A DNA stretch of 37,584 nt, from NCBI GenBank assembly GCA_902797915.1, contig CADBUK010000122.1:1-37584 (forward strand), given 5' to 3'. Numbering within the stretch: position 1 is the stretch's first letter; the number at the start of each line of letters is the position of its first letter. The position numbers were made by a program, and so were the translations under genes. This stretch comes from Oscillospiraceae bacterium. Lineage in GTDB: Bacteria; Bacillota; Clostridia; Oscillospirales; Acutalibacteraceae. Below the pieces are notes generated by a model. That model made no database searches. It saw only the letters and a list, made by a program, of their open reading frames with translations, and had not been told where the DNA came from. Shown piece by piece: positions 30,834 through 37,540 of this stretch.

Positions 30834-31775
30834 TTAATCAAAAGCATGGCCGGCAGAGCCGAATACAACGTCAATCTTGTGAGCCACAACCTCTTCAATA
30901 AGCTCTCTTGCGGGCTTGAGGTACTGGCGCGGGTCAAAGTGGGTCGGGTTCTCTGCAAAGTGCTGGCGGATTGCCGCGGTCATTGCAATTCTGATGTCGG
31001 AGTCAACGTTGATTTTGCAAACTGCCATTGAAGCAGCCTTGCGCAGCATTTCCTCAGGAATACCGATAGCGTCGGGCATCTCGCCGCCAAACTGGTTGAT
31101 AATCTTAATATGCTCCTGGTTAACGGAGGAAGCGCCGTGAAGCACAATCGGGAACTCGGGCAGCTGCTTTGCAACCTCCTCAAGAATGTCAAAGCGAAGC
31201 TGCGGCTTCTGGCCGGGCTTAAACTTGTAAGCGCCGTGGCTTGTGCCGATTGCGATTGCAAGGGAATCAACGCCTGTGCGGGTAGCAAAGTCGTAAACCT
31301 CCTCGGGTCTTGTGTAGGAAGCGTTGTCAGAGTCAACGGAAACCTCGTCCTCAACGCCGGCAAGCGTGCCGAGCTCGCCCTCAACGGTTACGCCGTGAGC
31401 GTGAGCGTATTCAACAACCTTCTTTGTTACGGCGATGTTCTCCTCATAAGGCAGGGAGGAACCGTCAATCATAACTGATGTGAAACCGCCGTCAATGCAG
31501 GATTTGCAGGTTTCAAAGTCAGGGCCGTGGTCAAGATGAAGCGCGATGGGAAGCTCTGTTTCCTCAACAGCAGCCTTAACCATAGCAACAAGATAACCGT
31601 TTGAAGCGTACTTGCGGGCACTTGCCGAGCACTGTAAAATAACGGGAGCCTCAAGCTTCTTTGCCGCACGGGTAATGCCCTGCACGATTTCCATATTGTT
31701 TACGTTAAAAGCGCCGATTGCGTAGCCGCCCTCGTATGCCTTTTTAAACATTTCTTTTGTAGTTACAAGTGGCAT
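30834..31775 (-). CDS. fba: Class II fructose-1,6-bisphosphate aldolase
   Basis: Zinc-dependent aldolase of glycolysis and gluconeogenesis. 313 residues. Asp82 and His83 in HLDHGPD are catalytic and metal-binding. GEGLGT-like loop reads VEGELGTLAG. GTSHGAYK and VLHGASSV supply the other two histidines and the substrate phosphate site. It has its own promoter, TTGCTA-N17-TATAAT (31827-31855), and AGGAG before the ATG. It stands alone. Confidence 0.96.
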   Translation of the reverse strand: MPLVTTKEMFKKAYEGGYAIGAFNVNNMEIVQGITRAAKKLEAPVILQCSASARKYASNGYLVAMVKAAVEETELPIALHLDHGPDFETCKSCIDGGFTSVMIDGSSLPYEENIAVTKKVVEYAHAHGVTVEGELGTLAGVEDEVSVDSDNASYTRPEEVYDFATRTGVDSLAIAIGTSHGAYKFKPGQKPQLRFDILEEVAKQLPEFPIVLHGASSVNQEHIKIINQFGGEMPDAIGIPEEMLRKAASMAVCKINVDSDIRIAMTAAIRQHFAENPTHFDPRQYLKPARELIEEVVAHKIDVVFGSAGHAFD

Positions 31776-31826
31776 TTTAAAATATCTCCTATGCTTTTAT
31801 TTTGGATTTAAAAATCCATTGTAAAT

Positions 31827-31855
31827 ATTATACTACATAAAATAATAAATAGCAA
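31827..31855 (-). promoter_or_regulatory. Sigma-A promoter of fba
   Basis: Minus-strand TTGCTA (31855-31850), 17-bp spacer, TATAAT (31832-31827). The -35 lies in an AT-rich palindrome (ATAAATA / TATTTAT, about 31841-31862) that may also end the ribU transcript. The leader has a TGGATTT-TTA-AATCCA hairpin. Confidence 0.7.
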
Positions 31856-31862
31856 TTGTTAT

Positions 31863-32471
31863 TTATATGTTTTTTCCTTTAAGCAGCGGCGAAAGCGGTT
31901 TGTAAATCAGCATTGAAACCGCAACGCTGATTAAGCCCTTAACAAACGTGAACGGCAGGTTGAAAACAAGCAGTGCCTCAAAAATACTCTTAATTGTCGG
32001 CAGTATTGCCTGATACATACCCAAAACCGCTTCCTCGGGGAAACCGAGCACGGAGTAGTAAAGCGGGTAAACAACGAGGTAATTGAACGGCACGCAGACC
32101 GCCGCCATTACAAGCGAACCCACCAGACCGCCTACAAACGCGCCGAGCTTGGTTTTCTTTTTCTTGTAAATAAAGCCCGCCGTGCCTGCAAACGCCGCAC
32201 CGAGAACGAAGTTTGACAGCTCGCCGATAAACTGGCTGCCGCTTGCGGGCATATGGATAATGTTTTTCAGCAGTTCAATTAAAATTCCCGCAACGGGACC
32301 GTAGGCGAACGCGCCCAGCAGCGCGGGCAAATCCGAAAAATCAAGCTTGATAAAACTCGGAATAATCGGAATTGAAATTTCAATGTACTGCAGAATTGCC
32401 GCCGCTGCGGTAAGCATTCCGCAGCCTGCAATCAGGCGGTTTTTTTTGATTCTTTTTTGTGCTTCTGACAT
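31863..32471 (-). CDS. ribU: Riboflavin ECF transporter substrate-binding subunit RibU
   Basis: Integral membrane S component that binds riboflavin and works with a shared EcfA-EcfA'-EcfT module encoded elsewhere. 202 residues with about six membrane segments. The RibU signature KLDFSDLPALLGAFAYGPVA followed by GILIELLKNIIHM is clear. ATG 32471 is chosen because AGAGGAG lies 7 bases upstream. An FMN riboswitch and terminator lie in its leader, matching the assignment. Confidence 0.93.
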   Translation of the reverse strand: MSEAQKRIKKNRLIAGCGMLTAAAAILQYIEISIPIIPSFIKLDFSDLPALLGAFAYGPVAGILIELLKNIIHMPASGSQFIGELSNFVLGAAFAGTAGFIYKKKKTKLGAFVGGLVGSLVMAAVCVPFNYLVVYPLYYSVLGFPEEAVLGMYQAILPTIKSIFEALLVFNLPFTFVKGLISVAVSMLIYKPLSPLLKGKNI

Positions 32472-32485
32472 AGCGTTTCTCCTCT

Positions 32486-32517
32486 GGCGCAAGCAAATGA
32501 ATCCAAATTGGTTTTCA
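32486..32517 (-). promoter_or_regulatory. Hairpin just upstream of the ribU start
   Basis: AGCAAATGA / TCATTTGCT arms with an inner CCAA / TTGG, lying between the terminator and the ribU ribosome-binding site. It may affect translation or mRNA stability. Confidence 0.4.
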
Positions 32518-32562
32518 TTTGCTGATTTGCCCTTATATTTTGTTAAAAATACTCTTTTTGGG

Positions 32563-32599
32563 CAAAAGAGAAGCCCTAAGTATTTTGGGTACTTAGGGC
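32563..32599 (-). terminator. Riboswitch-controlled terminator of ribU
   Basis: GCCCTAAGTA / TACTTAGGGC perfect 10-bp stem (32573-32582 and 32590-32599) followed on the minus strand by TTCTCTTTT. It lies between the FMN aptamer and the gene, as expected for a transcriptional off-switch. Confidence 0.85.
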
Positions 32600-32633
32600 G
32601 TAAATGTTCTGACTTTGAAATATTATTTCAAAC

Positions 32634-32903
32634 ATTTTCTCTCATCCGGACTATACCGTCGGTCACGGAATTTCACCGTGTCGGGCGCAACGCGCTTCGC
32701 AGACTTTACTGCCGGTGGGGAATAAGGCTCTGCCGTTTGCAACAAATTTTGTTTTCTTCTTGCCTTTTCGCACAATAACATCGTTATATTTTTTTGCGAA
32801 GGCGAAAGCCTGCTCAAAAAACACGCCTTGTTCTTGCACAAAAATTCTGCGAATAAATTAAAAATCTGTTGCAAACGGCAGAGCTGCACCCCGCCCTGAA
32901 AAT
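32634..32903 (-). ncRNA. FMN riboswitch (RFN element) with a large insertion in P2
   Basis: Minus-strand RNA with the RFN core: P1 arms ATTTTC / GAAAAT, CAGGGCGGGGTG and ATTCCCCACCGG for P2, GGCAGTAAAGTCTGC (P3), GCGC-GTT-GCGC (P4), CACGGTGAAATTCCGTG (P5), GACGGTATAGTC (P6) and the closing GGATGAGAGAAAATG. The normal aptamer is about 110-130 nt; this one spans 270 nt. Between GGGGTGCA and CCTTATTCCCC in the P2 loop sits a 158-nt insertion (32727-32884). The gene behind it is a riboflavin transporter, which supports function. Confidence 0.93.
32727..32884. repeat. Palindromic insertion inside the FMN riboswitch P2 loop
   Basis: Outer arms of 24 bp: GCTCTGCCGTTTGCAACAAA plus TTTT at 32727-32750, and its inverted copy at 32861-32884 with a single A/G difference that still pairs as G-U in the minus-strand RNA. 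The 110-bp middle contains smaller stems, including TTCGCA / TGCGAA around ATAAC-ATC-GTTAT, and GGC-GAAA-GCC. No convincing gene is inside. It looks either like a small non-autonomous mobile element or like an extended helix grown in place. Confidence 0.75.
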
Positions 32904-32918
32904 ATTTTTGTTGTTAGT

Positions 32919-32947
32919 ATTATATGCGCGGGAAAATGATTTGTCAA
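32919..32947 (-). promoter_or_regulatory. Consensus sigma-A promoter of the FMN riboswitch-ribU unit
   Basis: Minus-strand TTGACA (32947-32942), exactly 17-bp spacer, TATAAT (32924-32919): a perfect match. The start near 32912 places the riboswitch P1 within the first 15 nt of the transcript. Confidence 0.88.
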
Positions 32948-32965
32948 GCAGTGCTTGAAAATCAA

Positions 32966-33031
32966 ATGCGGAATTAAAGGTTACTCGCGCAAGCGCCCGA
33001 TAATTCCGCATTCCGAATTCATAATTCCGAA
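32966..33031. repeat. Dispersed intergenic repeat, copy 2
   Basis: AATGCGGAATTA / TAATTCCGCATT, a perfect 12-bp inverted repeat, encloses AAGGTTACTCGCGCAAGCGC. The inner part and one arm match copy 1 at 8240-8357. Further GAATTC-type arms follow, up to the metallophosphoesterase stop codon. Confidence 0.65.
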
Positions 33032-34300
33032 TTAATTCTCGGGTACGTGGTTTTCCATTTCCTGCATTGTAACGGTTTCCTTAACGTTAACAGGCTGATA
33101 TTTTTCCTGATAATAGTTTTCGGGCACGCAGTCAAAGCTGCCGTCGGGGCGCAGCGTAATAATCGTGCAGCCGCGCTGTGAGCCGATTGTGGAAATTCCG
33201 CTGTAGGCAAGGTAATCTATGGACATTCCGTAGGTCATACGAACGCCCTTGTAGAACAGTGAAAAGTTGTTAAGGTGGTCGTGCCCGTTAAAAATGCCCT
33301 GAGTTGAGCCAAGCTCAAGCACCTTGTCAAAGAAGCCGTTGTTAAGGTTTGAGCAGTAAATAACCGCGCCTTCTTCGCCCGCCTTGCCGTAAACGTACTG
33401 CACGTTTTCCGTGTCCGCAAAACCGTTGGCGCAGTATTCGTTCCAGGCGTCCTTCATTTCAACAACGGGAATGTGGAAAAACGCAATTGATTTCGGAATG
33501 TTGCCGCCGTTCTGCTCCGCAAGGGCGTACAGCGTGTCCTCATACCAGTCAATCTGGTCGGTGTGAATGCAGTCGTAAACCCAGTTGATAGTGCTTTTAA
33601 GCGAGGTGTCAACGTAGTCGTTGGAGTCAATCATAAAAATACTCTGGGTGATTGTGCCCGCCGAGTTTTTAACGTTGATTACGTAGTTGCCCACGCCGTG
33701 CACGTCGGGGTCGCCTGCCTGGAACAGACAGTGCGGGTATTTGTCGCTCTCATACATTTCGCCGATATCCGCGCGGGTGTAGTACGAAAACGCTTCCGTG
33801 TCGTGATTACCGAAAACGGGCGCCCAGTAAACGCCGAGCTGTTCCATCAGTTCGGCAAAAACGCTTGCGGCGGTTTTGTTGTTAATCGTGCCCGCCTGAT
33901 AGGGAATGGGAAACGCAATATCGCCCGAAACGCAAACCAAATCGGGCTTTTCCGCAGTAATCATAGCGGCAACGGCGTTAAGCGCCATACTGTCCTTTTT
34001 AGTGCTCATAAAGCCCGCGCCGATATGAATATCGGTAAGCTGCATTACCTTAAAATCCCCGTCCGTAACGAAGGTGTAAAAGCCGTTGCCGTCAAGCGTC
34101 GGCTCAAGCTGAGCCTCGTATTCAACGGGTGCAACGCTTTTTGCAAAATTTTTTTCGGAACTGACGGTAACGGCGTTCGTTACGGTAACGCCGCCCGCAA
34201 CAAGCGCAATCAGCAAAACGAAAACCAAAAGTATAATTCCTATTACTTTGAGCGCTCTTTTGCCTTTTGATTTTTTTCCTTTAACCGTGGTGTCGTACAT
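33032..34300 (-). CDS. Membrane-anchored calcineurin-like metallophosphoesterase
   Basis: 422 residues: a Lys-rich cytoplasmic start, one membrane segment (about 21-45), then an extracytoplasmic phosphoesterase domain. All metal-binding blocks are present: LTDIHIG (DxH), VSGDI (GD), FGNHD, FFHIPV (H) and NGHDH (GHxH). The active site faces outside, so phospholipid headgroups, nucleotides or wall phosphates are plausible substrates; none can be chosen. It starts 11 bp after the CDF transporter gene and is probably co-transcribed with it. Confidence 0.88.
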   Translation of the reverse strand: MYDTTVKGKKSKGKRALKVIGIILLVFVLLIALVAGGVTVTNAVTVSSEKNFAKSVAPVEYEAQLEPTLDGNGFYTFVTDGDFKVMQLTDIHIGAGFMSTKKDSMALNAVAAMITAEKPDLVCVSGDIAFPIPYQAGTINNKTAASVFAELMEQLGVYWAPVFGNHDTEAFSYYTRADIGEMYESDKYPHCLFQAGDPDVHGVGNYVINVKNSAGTITQSIFMIDSNDYVDTSLKSTINWVYDCIHTDQIDWYEDTLYALAEQNGGNIPKSIAFFHIPVVEMKDAWNEYCANGFADTENVQYVYGKAGEEGAVIYCSNLNNGFFDKVLELGSTQGIFNGHDHLNNFSLFYKGVRMTYGMSIDYLAYSGISTIGSQRGCTIITLRPDGSFDCVPENYYQEKYQPVNVKETVTMQEMENHVPEN

Positions 34301-34311
34301 AAAATCTACCC

Positions 34312-34914
34312 CTATTCGTTAATTAAAAACTTTGTTTCCTTAATGATTTCCTTAACCGCCTGTGCGGTTATAATTCCGCCGAGCACAAGCGCGAAAATTC
34401 CGTCCGCCGCGAAGCCGATTTTCGGCGCAACAACAAGTCCGATAAGCGTAAAGGCGGTAACCCCGCAGTCAAGCACGCTGTCTAACACAAGGGCTCGGAG
34501 AATGTCAGACTGTGCGCTTTTGTTAAGCAGGTTGTAAATCAGCGCCATAAGCGCTTTTGCCAGAATTGACGCGCCGATTATTGCCGCGTATTTGTAGGTG
34601 TAAGAAATCGGCAGCGGGCGCAGAGTTCTTTGCAGCCCGTTATAAAGGAAGTAAACGCCCGTGCAGGCGATAACAAGATTTATAACAAAGGCGCACAGGC
34701 TTTGCGCGCGAAGGGACTTGCGTTCCGCCAGCCTCGCAATCAGCGCGAAGGTTAAAAGCGCAAGCAGGCAGGAAAAAACGTCCAGAAAATTATTTACCGC
34801 GTCGCAGTAAATCGCAAGCGAGGAACTGCTGATTGAAACGTAAAGCTTTGCAAGAAACAGCCCGAAGTTGCATATAATTCCGAAAACCGCCGCCGCAACG
34901 CCCGTTTTTTTCAA
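34312..34914 (-). CDS. Short cation diffusion facilitator (CDF) transporter lacking the C-terminal domain
   Basis: 200 residues from TTG 34914, which has GGGGAG eight bases upstream. About six membrane segments are visible. The membrane metal site is recognisable: TM2 SLAIYCDAVNNFLDVFS and TM5 VLDSVLDCGVTAF, where the pair is D-x3-D rather than the H-x3-D of zinc-type CDFs. The protein ends 20-25 residues after TM6, so the cytoplasmic C-terminal domain of about 80-90 residues found in most CDFs is absent. No frameshifted remnant lies before the next gene. Divergent placement to an SmtB-type regulator supports a metal efflux role; the metal is undetermined. Confidence 0.8.
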   Translation of the reverse strand: MKKTGVAAAVFGIICNFGLFLAKLYVSISSSSLAIYCDAVNNFLDVFSCLLALLTFALIARLAERKSLRAQSLCAFVINLVIACTGVYFLYNGLQRTLRPLPISYTYKYAAIIGASILAKALMALIYNLLNKSAQSDILRALVLDSVLDCGVTAFTLIGLVVAPKIGFAADGIFALVLGGIITAQAVKEIIKETKFLINE

Positions 34915-34986
34915 GCTTCTCACTCCCCGCAATAATTCTGATAATTTATTTTATCATAAATCGCGCGTGCGCGCAACTTAATTATG

Positions 34987-35015
34987 TTGACAAAACCGCG
35001 CGTTTTATTTATACT
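34987..35015 (+). promoter_or_regulatory. Sigma-A promoter of the ArsR-family gene
   Basis: TTGACA (34987-34992), 17-bp spacer, TATACT (35010-35015). On the minus strand, TTGCGC-N17-TAAAAT within 34950-34978 is a candidate promoter for the CDF gene. The spacer of the plus promoter contains CGCGCG, and a nearby GCGCG-TGCGCGC tract may be an operator, but no clear 12-2-12 site was recognised. Confidence 0.6.
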
Positions 35016-35045
35016 TTTTATAACACGTTATTTGAGGTGACTACA

Positions 35046-35330
35046 ATGCTTGATGAAGAAATGGTTTATGACCTTGCGGATTTGTTTAAGGTTTTTTCCG
35101 ACTCCACAAGAGTTAAAATTCTTTGCTCGCTTTTTGAAAGGGAGCTTAACGTAACAGAGCTTTCAAACGAGGTCGGCGTTTCGCAGACGGCGGTTTCACA
35201 TCAGCTGCGCCTGTTAAAGCAAAGCCGCCTTGTTAAGTATAAGCGCGACGGCAAGCAGATTATTTACTCCCTTGCGGACGACCACGTTAAAACGATTATC
35301 GACTGCGGAATTGAACATATTGAGGAATAA
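35046..35330 (+). CDS. ArsR/SmtB-family metal-responsive repressor
   Basis: 94 residues from ATG 35046, with GAGGTG six bases upstream. Winged helix: DLFKVFSDSTRVKILCSLFE, recognition helix VSQTAVSHQLRLLKQSRLV, wing YKRDGKQIIYSL. The C-terminal helix DDHVKTIIDCGIEHIEE reproduces the alpha-5 metal site of SmtB/CzrA spacing (D-x-H-x10-H-x2-E). That points to a zinc-type sensor rather than an arsenic or cadmium one. No Cys pair of the alpha-3 site is present. Likely target: its own promoter and the divergent CDF gene. Confidence 0.9.
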   Translation: MLDEEMVYDLADLFKVFSDSTRVKILCSLFERELNVTELSNEVGVSQTAVSHQLRLLKQSRLVKYKRDGKQIIYSLADDHVKTIIDCGIEHIEE

Positions 35331-35358
35331 AAAAGAGAGGCGTGAGCCTCTCTTTTTT
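35329..35358 (+). terminator. Terminator of the ArsR-family gene
   Basis: GAGAGGC-GTGA-GCCTCTC (35335-35352) flanked by six A and six T; the stop codon overlaps the A-run. Confidence 0.9.
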
Positions 35359-35359
35359 A

Positions 35360-35420
35360 GTGAAATTCGTGCTTTGCACGAGCTAAATTTTTGCTTCGCA
35401 AAAGTGAAATTGCTCCGCAA
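35360..35420. repeat. Hairpin array with GTGAAATT and GCTAAATT linkers
   Basis: GTGAAATT (35360), TCGTGC-TTT-GCACGA, GCTAAATT (35382), TTTTGC-TTC-GCAAAA, GTGAAATT (35404), then TCC-GCAA-GGA. Both linker types occur in one array with a 22-bp period. The TTTTGC-TTC-GCAAAA unit is the reverse complement of one at 979-993. The array lies between two convergent terminators. Confidence 0.8.
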
Positions 35421-35434
35421 GGATTAATTTAATT

Positions 35435-35463
35435 GGGAGAACCTTCTTTACGAAGGCTCTCCC
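35435..35463 (-). terminator. Terminator of the alpha-domain surface protein gene
   Basis: GGGAGA-A-CCTTC / GAAGG-C-TCTCCC with one mismatch and a 5-nt loop, just after the stop codon on the minus strand. The T-tract (AATTAAATTAAT) is weak. Confidence 0.65.
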
Positions 35464-35478
35464 AAGGGTAGCCTTTTA

Positions 35479-36591
35479 TTATTTAACATACGCGCCGCTT
35501 GCGTTTACGTAGTAGCGTGTGCCGTTTGTTTTAATCCAGCTGCTTGTCTGCATAGCGCCTGTTTTGCTGACGTAGTACCAGGTGCCGTTCGTTTTAATCC
35601 AGCTGCTTGCCTGCATTGCGCCGTTGCTGTTGCTCAGGTAGTACCATTTGCCGCCGTCGTAAAGCCAGCCCTTAACCGCGTCGCCGTTATCGTCAAAGTA
35701 ATACCAGCTGCCGTCCAGGTACTGCCAGCCGAAGTAGTAATCGGCGTAGCTCAGGTATTCCTCAATGCCGGTAAGCGCGTCGGCGGTTGCGTACACCTCG
35801 TCGTAATCCGCCTTAAAGCAGCCCGCTTCGCTGTCGTAGAAATTCTTAATCAGCGTTTCGTATATTTCGTCCGCCTTATCCTTGTTGTCAACCGCGCAGT
35901 ATGCCGCCAGCGCAAGGGCGGTGGTGTCTGTGTTAGCGCCGGTGTAGGTGTTGATATAGCCGTCCTCGCTGTAATAGGTTTCCAGCACCTCAAGGGCGTT
36001 GTCAATTAATGTTTCATATTTGTCCGCAACAGGCGCCAGCGCAAGTATGAAGGTTGCAACATCGTCGCCGGAAATCCAGTCCTCGCTACCCCAAAAATTC
36101 GGGCCCTTGTCCTCAACATAGGTTGCGGCAAGCGCCTCTGCGTAGTCTGCCGCTTTTTGGGTCAAACCAAAGCTAATGCAAAGGCGAATTGCGGGCACGT
36201 AGTTGTACGGACTGTAAATCACCGGGTTGCTTTCGGACAGCAGTGCAACTGCGTCCTCCTTGTCAAAGCCCTCGGGGTATTCGCCCAGAGCGTTGCACAC
36301 GGAGATTATCTGCACGGCGTTGTCCATAGAGCTCTGCGCGCCTTCAAGGGTGCTGAGCGCGTTCTCAAAATAGCCGTCAACATAGCCGCTGACGTCAACT
36401 CCGGCGTTGATTACGTGTTCAAAATATCTTGAACCGTTAACTGTGAAGCCGCTTTCCTCATACTGCTTTGCAATATACTCTGCGGCGGACTTCTGCACCG
36501 CCTCCACATCTTTGATGTTTGCTCCGAACGCCGTTACGGAAGCGGACATAACCAGCGTTACCGCAAGGAGCACTGCTAAAATTCTCTTCAT
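35479..36591 (-). CDS. Secreted alpha-helical transcobalamin/prenyltransferase-like protein with cell-wall-binding repeats
   Basis: 370 residues from ATG 36591, which has GGTGAGG eight bases upstream. Signal peptide: 1-24 (MKRILAVLLAVTLVMSASVT then AFGA). Residues about 25-275 form helical repeats with the pattern of alpha6/alpha6 barrels shared by prenyltransferases and the alpha domain of intrinsic factor/transcobalamin: GDDVATFILALAPV, NTDTTALALAAYCA, ATADALTGIEEYL. Residues about 286-370 are four choline-binding-type wall repeats (GSWYYFDDNGDAVKGW, TNGTWYYVSKTGAMQTSSW). The cobalamin riboswitch in its leader and the adjacent DUF4430 gene suggest extracellular corrinoid capture. That function is inferred; the domain match is by pattern only. 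Confidence 0.72.
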   Translation of the reverse strand: MKRILAVLLAVTLVMSASVTAFGANIKDVEAVQKSAAEYIAKQYEESGFTVNGSRYFEHVINAGVDVSGYVDGYFENALSTLEGAQSSMDNAVQIISVCNALGEYPEGFDKEDAVALLSESNPVIYSPYNYVPAIRLCISFGLTQKAADYAEALAATYVEDKGPNFWGSEDWISGDDVATFILALAPVADKYETLIDNALEVLETYYSEDGYINTYTGANTDTTALALAAYCAVDNKDKADEIYETLIKNFYDSEAGCFKADYDEVYATADALTGIEEYLSYADYYFGWQYLDGSWYYFDDNGDAVKGWLYDGGKWYYLSNSNGAMQASSWIKTNGTWYYVSKTGAMQTSSWIKTNGTRYYVNASGAYVK

Positions 36592-36624
36592 TCCAATTAC
36601 CTCACCGTAATAGTATTTGCACCT

Positions 36625-36785
36625 CAAACGGATATCCTGACTTGCGCGTCGAGCCTCGGCTCCGCCTTCCCCAAGAAATGTTCAAGAGTGGCATACAGAG
36701 CCTTGTAGCGCTTACAGTAGAGTGAGCTGTCACGGATTTGCACCGTGTTCCCCGTGAGAAAACAGCAGTATTTTCTCTCAATGCA
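36625..36785 (-). ncRNA. Cobalamin riboswitch
   Basis: Minus-strand RNA with the conserved cobalamin aptamer elements: CACGGGGAACACGGTGCAAA then TCCGTGACAG, CTACTGTAAGCG, and the 3' B12 box AAGTCAGGATATCC (about 36631-36646). Only about 25 nt separate the B12 box from the Shine-Dalgarno at 36606-36600, and no terminator lies between. Control is therefore more likely translational; CCGT in this stretch can pair with ACGG next to the ribosome-binding site. It precedes the alpha-helical surface protein gene. Confidence 0.93.
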
Positions 36786-36791
36786 GTTAGT

Positions 36792-36842
36792 ATTATATAA
36801 CCGCAATTGCCTGTTGTCAAATTTTGCGGAATATGTTATTAT
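36792..36842. promoter_or_regulatory. Divergent promoter pair sharing one -35 element
   Basis: Minus strand: TTGACA (36820-36815), 17-bp spacer, TATAAT (36797-36792), perfect consensus, serving the cobalamin riboswitch. Plus strand: TTGTCA (36814-36819), 17-bp spacer, TATTAT (36837-36842), serving the DUF4430 gene. The two -35 hexamers overlap by five bases, so two polymerases could not occupy both at once. The plus-strand start would fall at about 36849-36850, on the ATG itself. Confidence 0.75.
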
Positions 36843-36849
36843 TGCTTCT

Positions 36850-37527
36850 ATGAAACGAAAACAGATTATTATAATTCTTTGCGTGCTGCTTGCCGTATGC
36901 TCGGTTGCAATCGGCGTGCAGGCGCATAACGAAAAAAAAGAAAATTCAACCGAACCTAACTCAATAACGCAGCTTACGGAAACTCAGACCGAAAGCGAAG
37001 CAACTACGGCTCAAAGCACGACCGCAGAAGCTCAAACGCAAGGGGAGGAAAGCACCTCGGCAGGCAAAACCACCGCTAAGGCGCAGACCTCTGCGGAGGC
37101 GGGGAAGACTACGGCAAAGCAAACCACCACCGCAAAGCAGACTACCACTACCGAAAAGCCGACTACCGCAACGAATAAGATTACGGTCACAATTTCCGTA
37201 ACCTGCCATAACGCAGTGAAATACGGCAGCGACAGGGCGCCGGCGAGCGGCGTTATTATTTCTCCCGTAAGCTATACGGCGGAGGAGGGAGCCACGGTTT
37301 TTGACGTGCTGAAGGCTGTCAGCTCCTCACAGGGTGTTTCGCTCAACTATGACCGCCCGACCTATATCAGAGGCATCGGCGGGCTTAACGAAATGGATTG
37401 CGGCGGCGGCAGCGGATGGATGTACCGCGTTAACGACACAAAGCCTATGACCGCCTGCAACAAATACGTCCTTAAAGACGGCGACGTTATTGAATGGTAT
37501 TATGTAACAGGCGCTTCAGACAATTAA
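36850..37527 (+). CDS. Secreted DUF4430 (transcobalamin beta-domain-like) protein
   Basis: 225 residues from ATG 36850. A signal peptide or membrane anchor (KRKQIIIILCVLLAVCSVAI) is followed by a Thr/Ala/Lys-rich linker (about 30-110) with TTAKQTTTAKQTTTTEKPTT, likely an extended spacer. The C-terminal DUF4430 domain (about 112-225) includes EEGATVFDVLKAV, GIGGLNE, GSGWMYRVNDTKP, and YVLKDGDVIEWYY. In human transcobalamin and intrinsic factor the equivalent C-terminal domain covers bound cobalamin. No Shine-Dalgarno is seen and the predicted transcript begins at the ATG, so it may be leaderless. It is divergent from the cobalamin-riboswitch gene. Confidence 0.85.
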   Translation: MKRKQIIIILCVLLAVCSVAIGVQAHNEKKENSTEPNSITQLTETQTESEATTAQSTTAEAQTQGEESTSAGKTTAKAQTSAEAGKTTAKQTTTAKQTTTTEKPTTATNKITVTISVTCHNAVKYGSDRAPASGVIISPVSYTAEEGATVFDVLKAVSSSQGVSLNYDRPTYIRGIGGLNEMDCGGGSGWMYRVNDTKPMTACNKYVLKDGDVIEWYYVTGASDN

Positions 37528-37540
37528 GGGCAAAACGCCC

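Noticed and set aside
32623..32889. Open frames across the FMN riboswitch and its insertion
   Set aside because: The codons are those of the conserved riboswitch RNA; no ribosome-binding site or recognisable protein pattern. The insertion frame is short and unsupported.
36602..36820. Open frames across the cobalamin riboswitch
   Set aside because: They translate conserved aptamer sequence and have no start signals.
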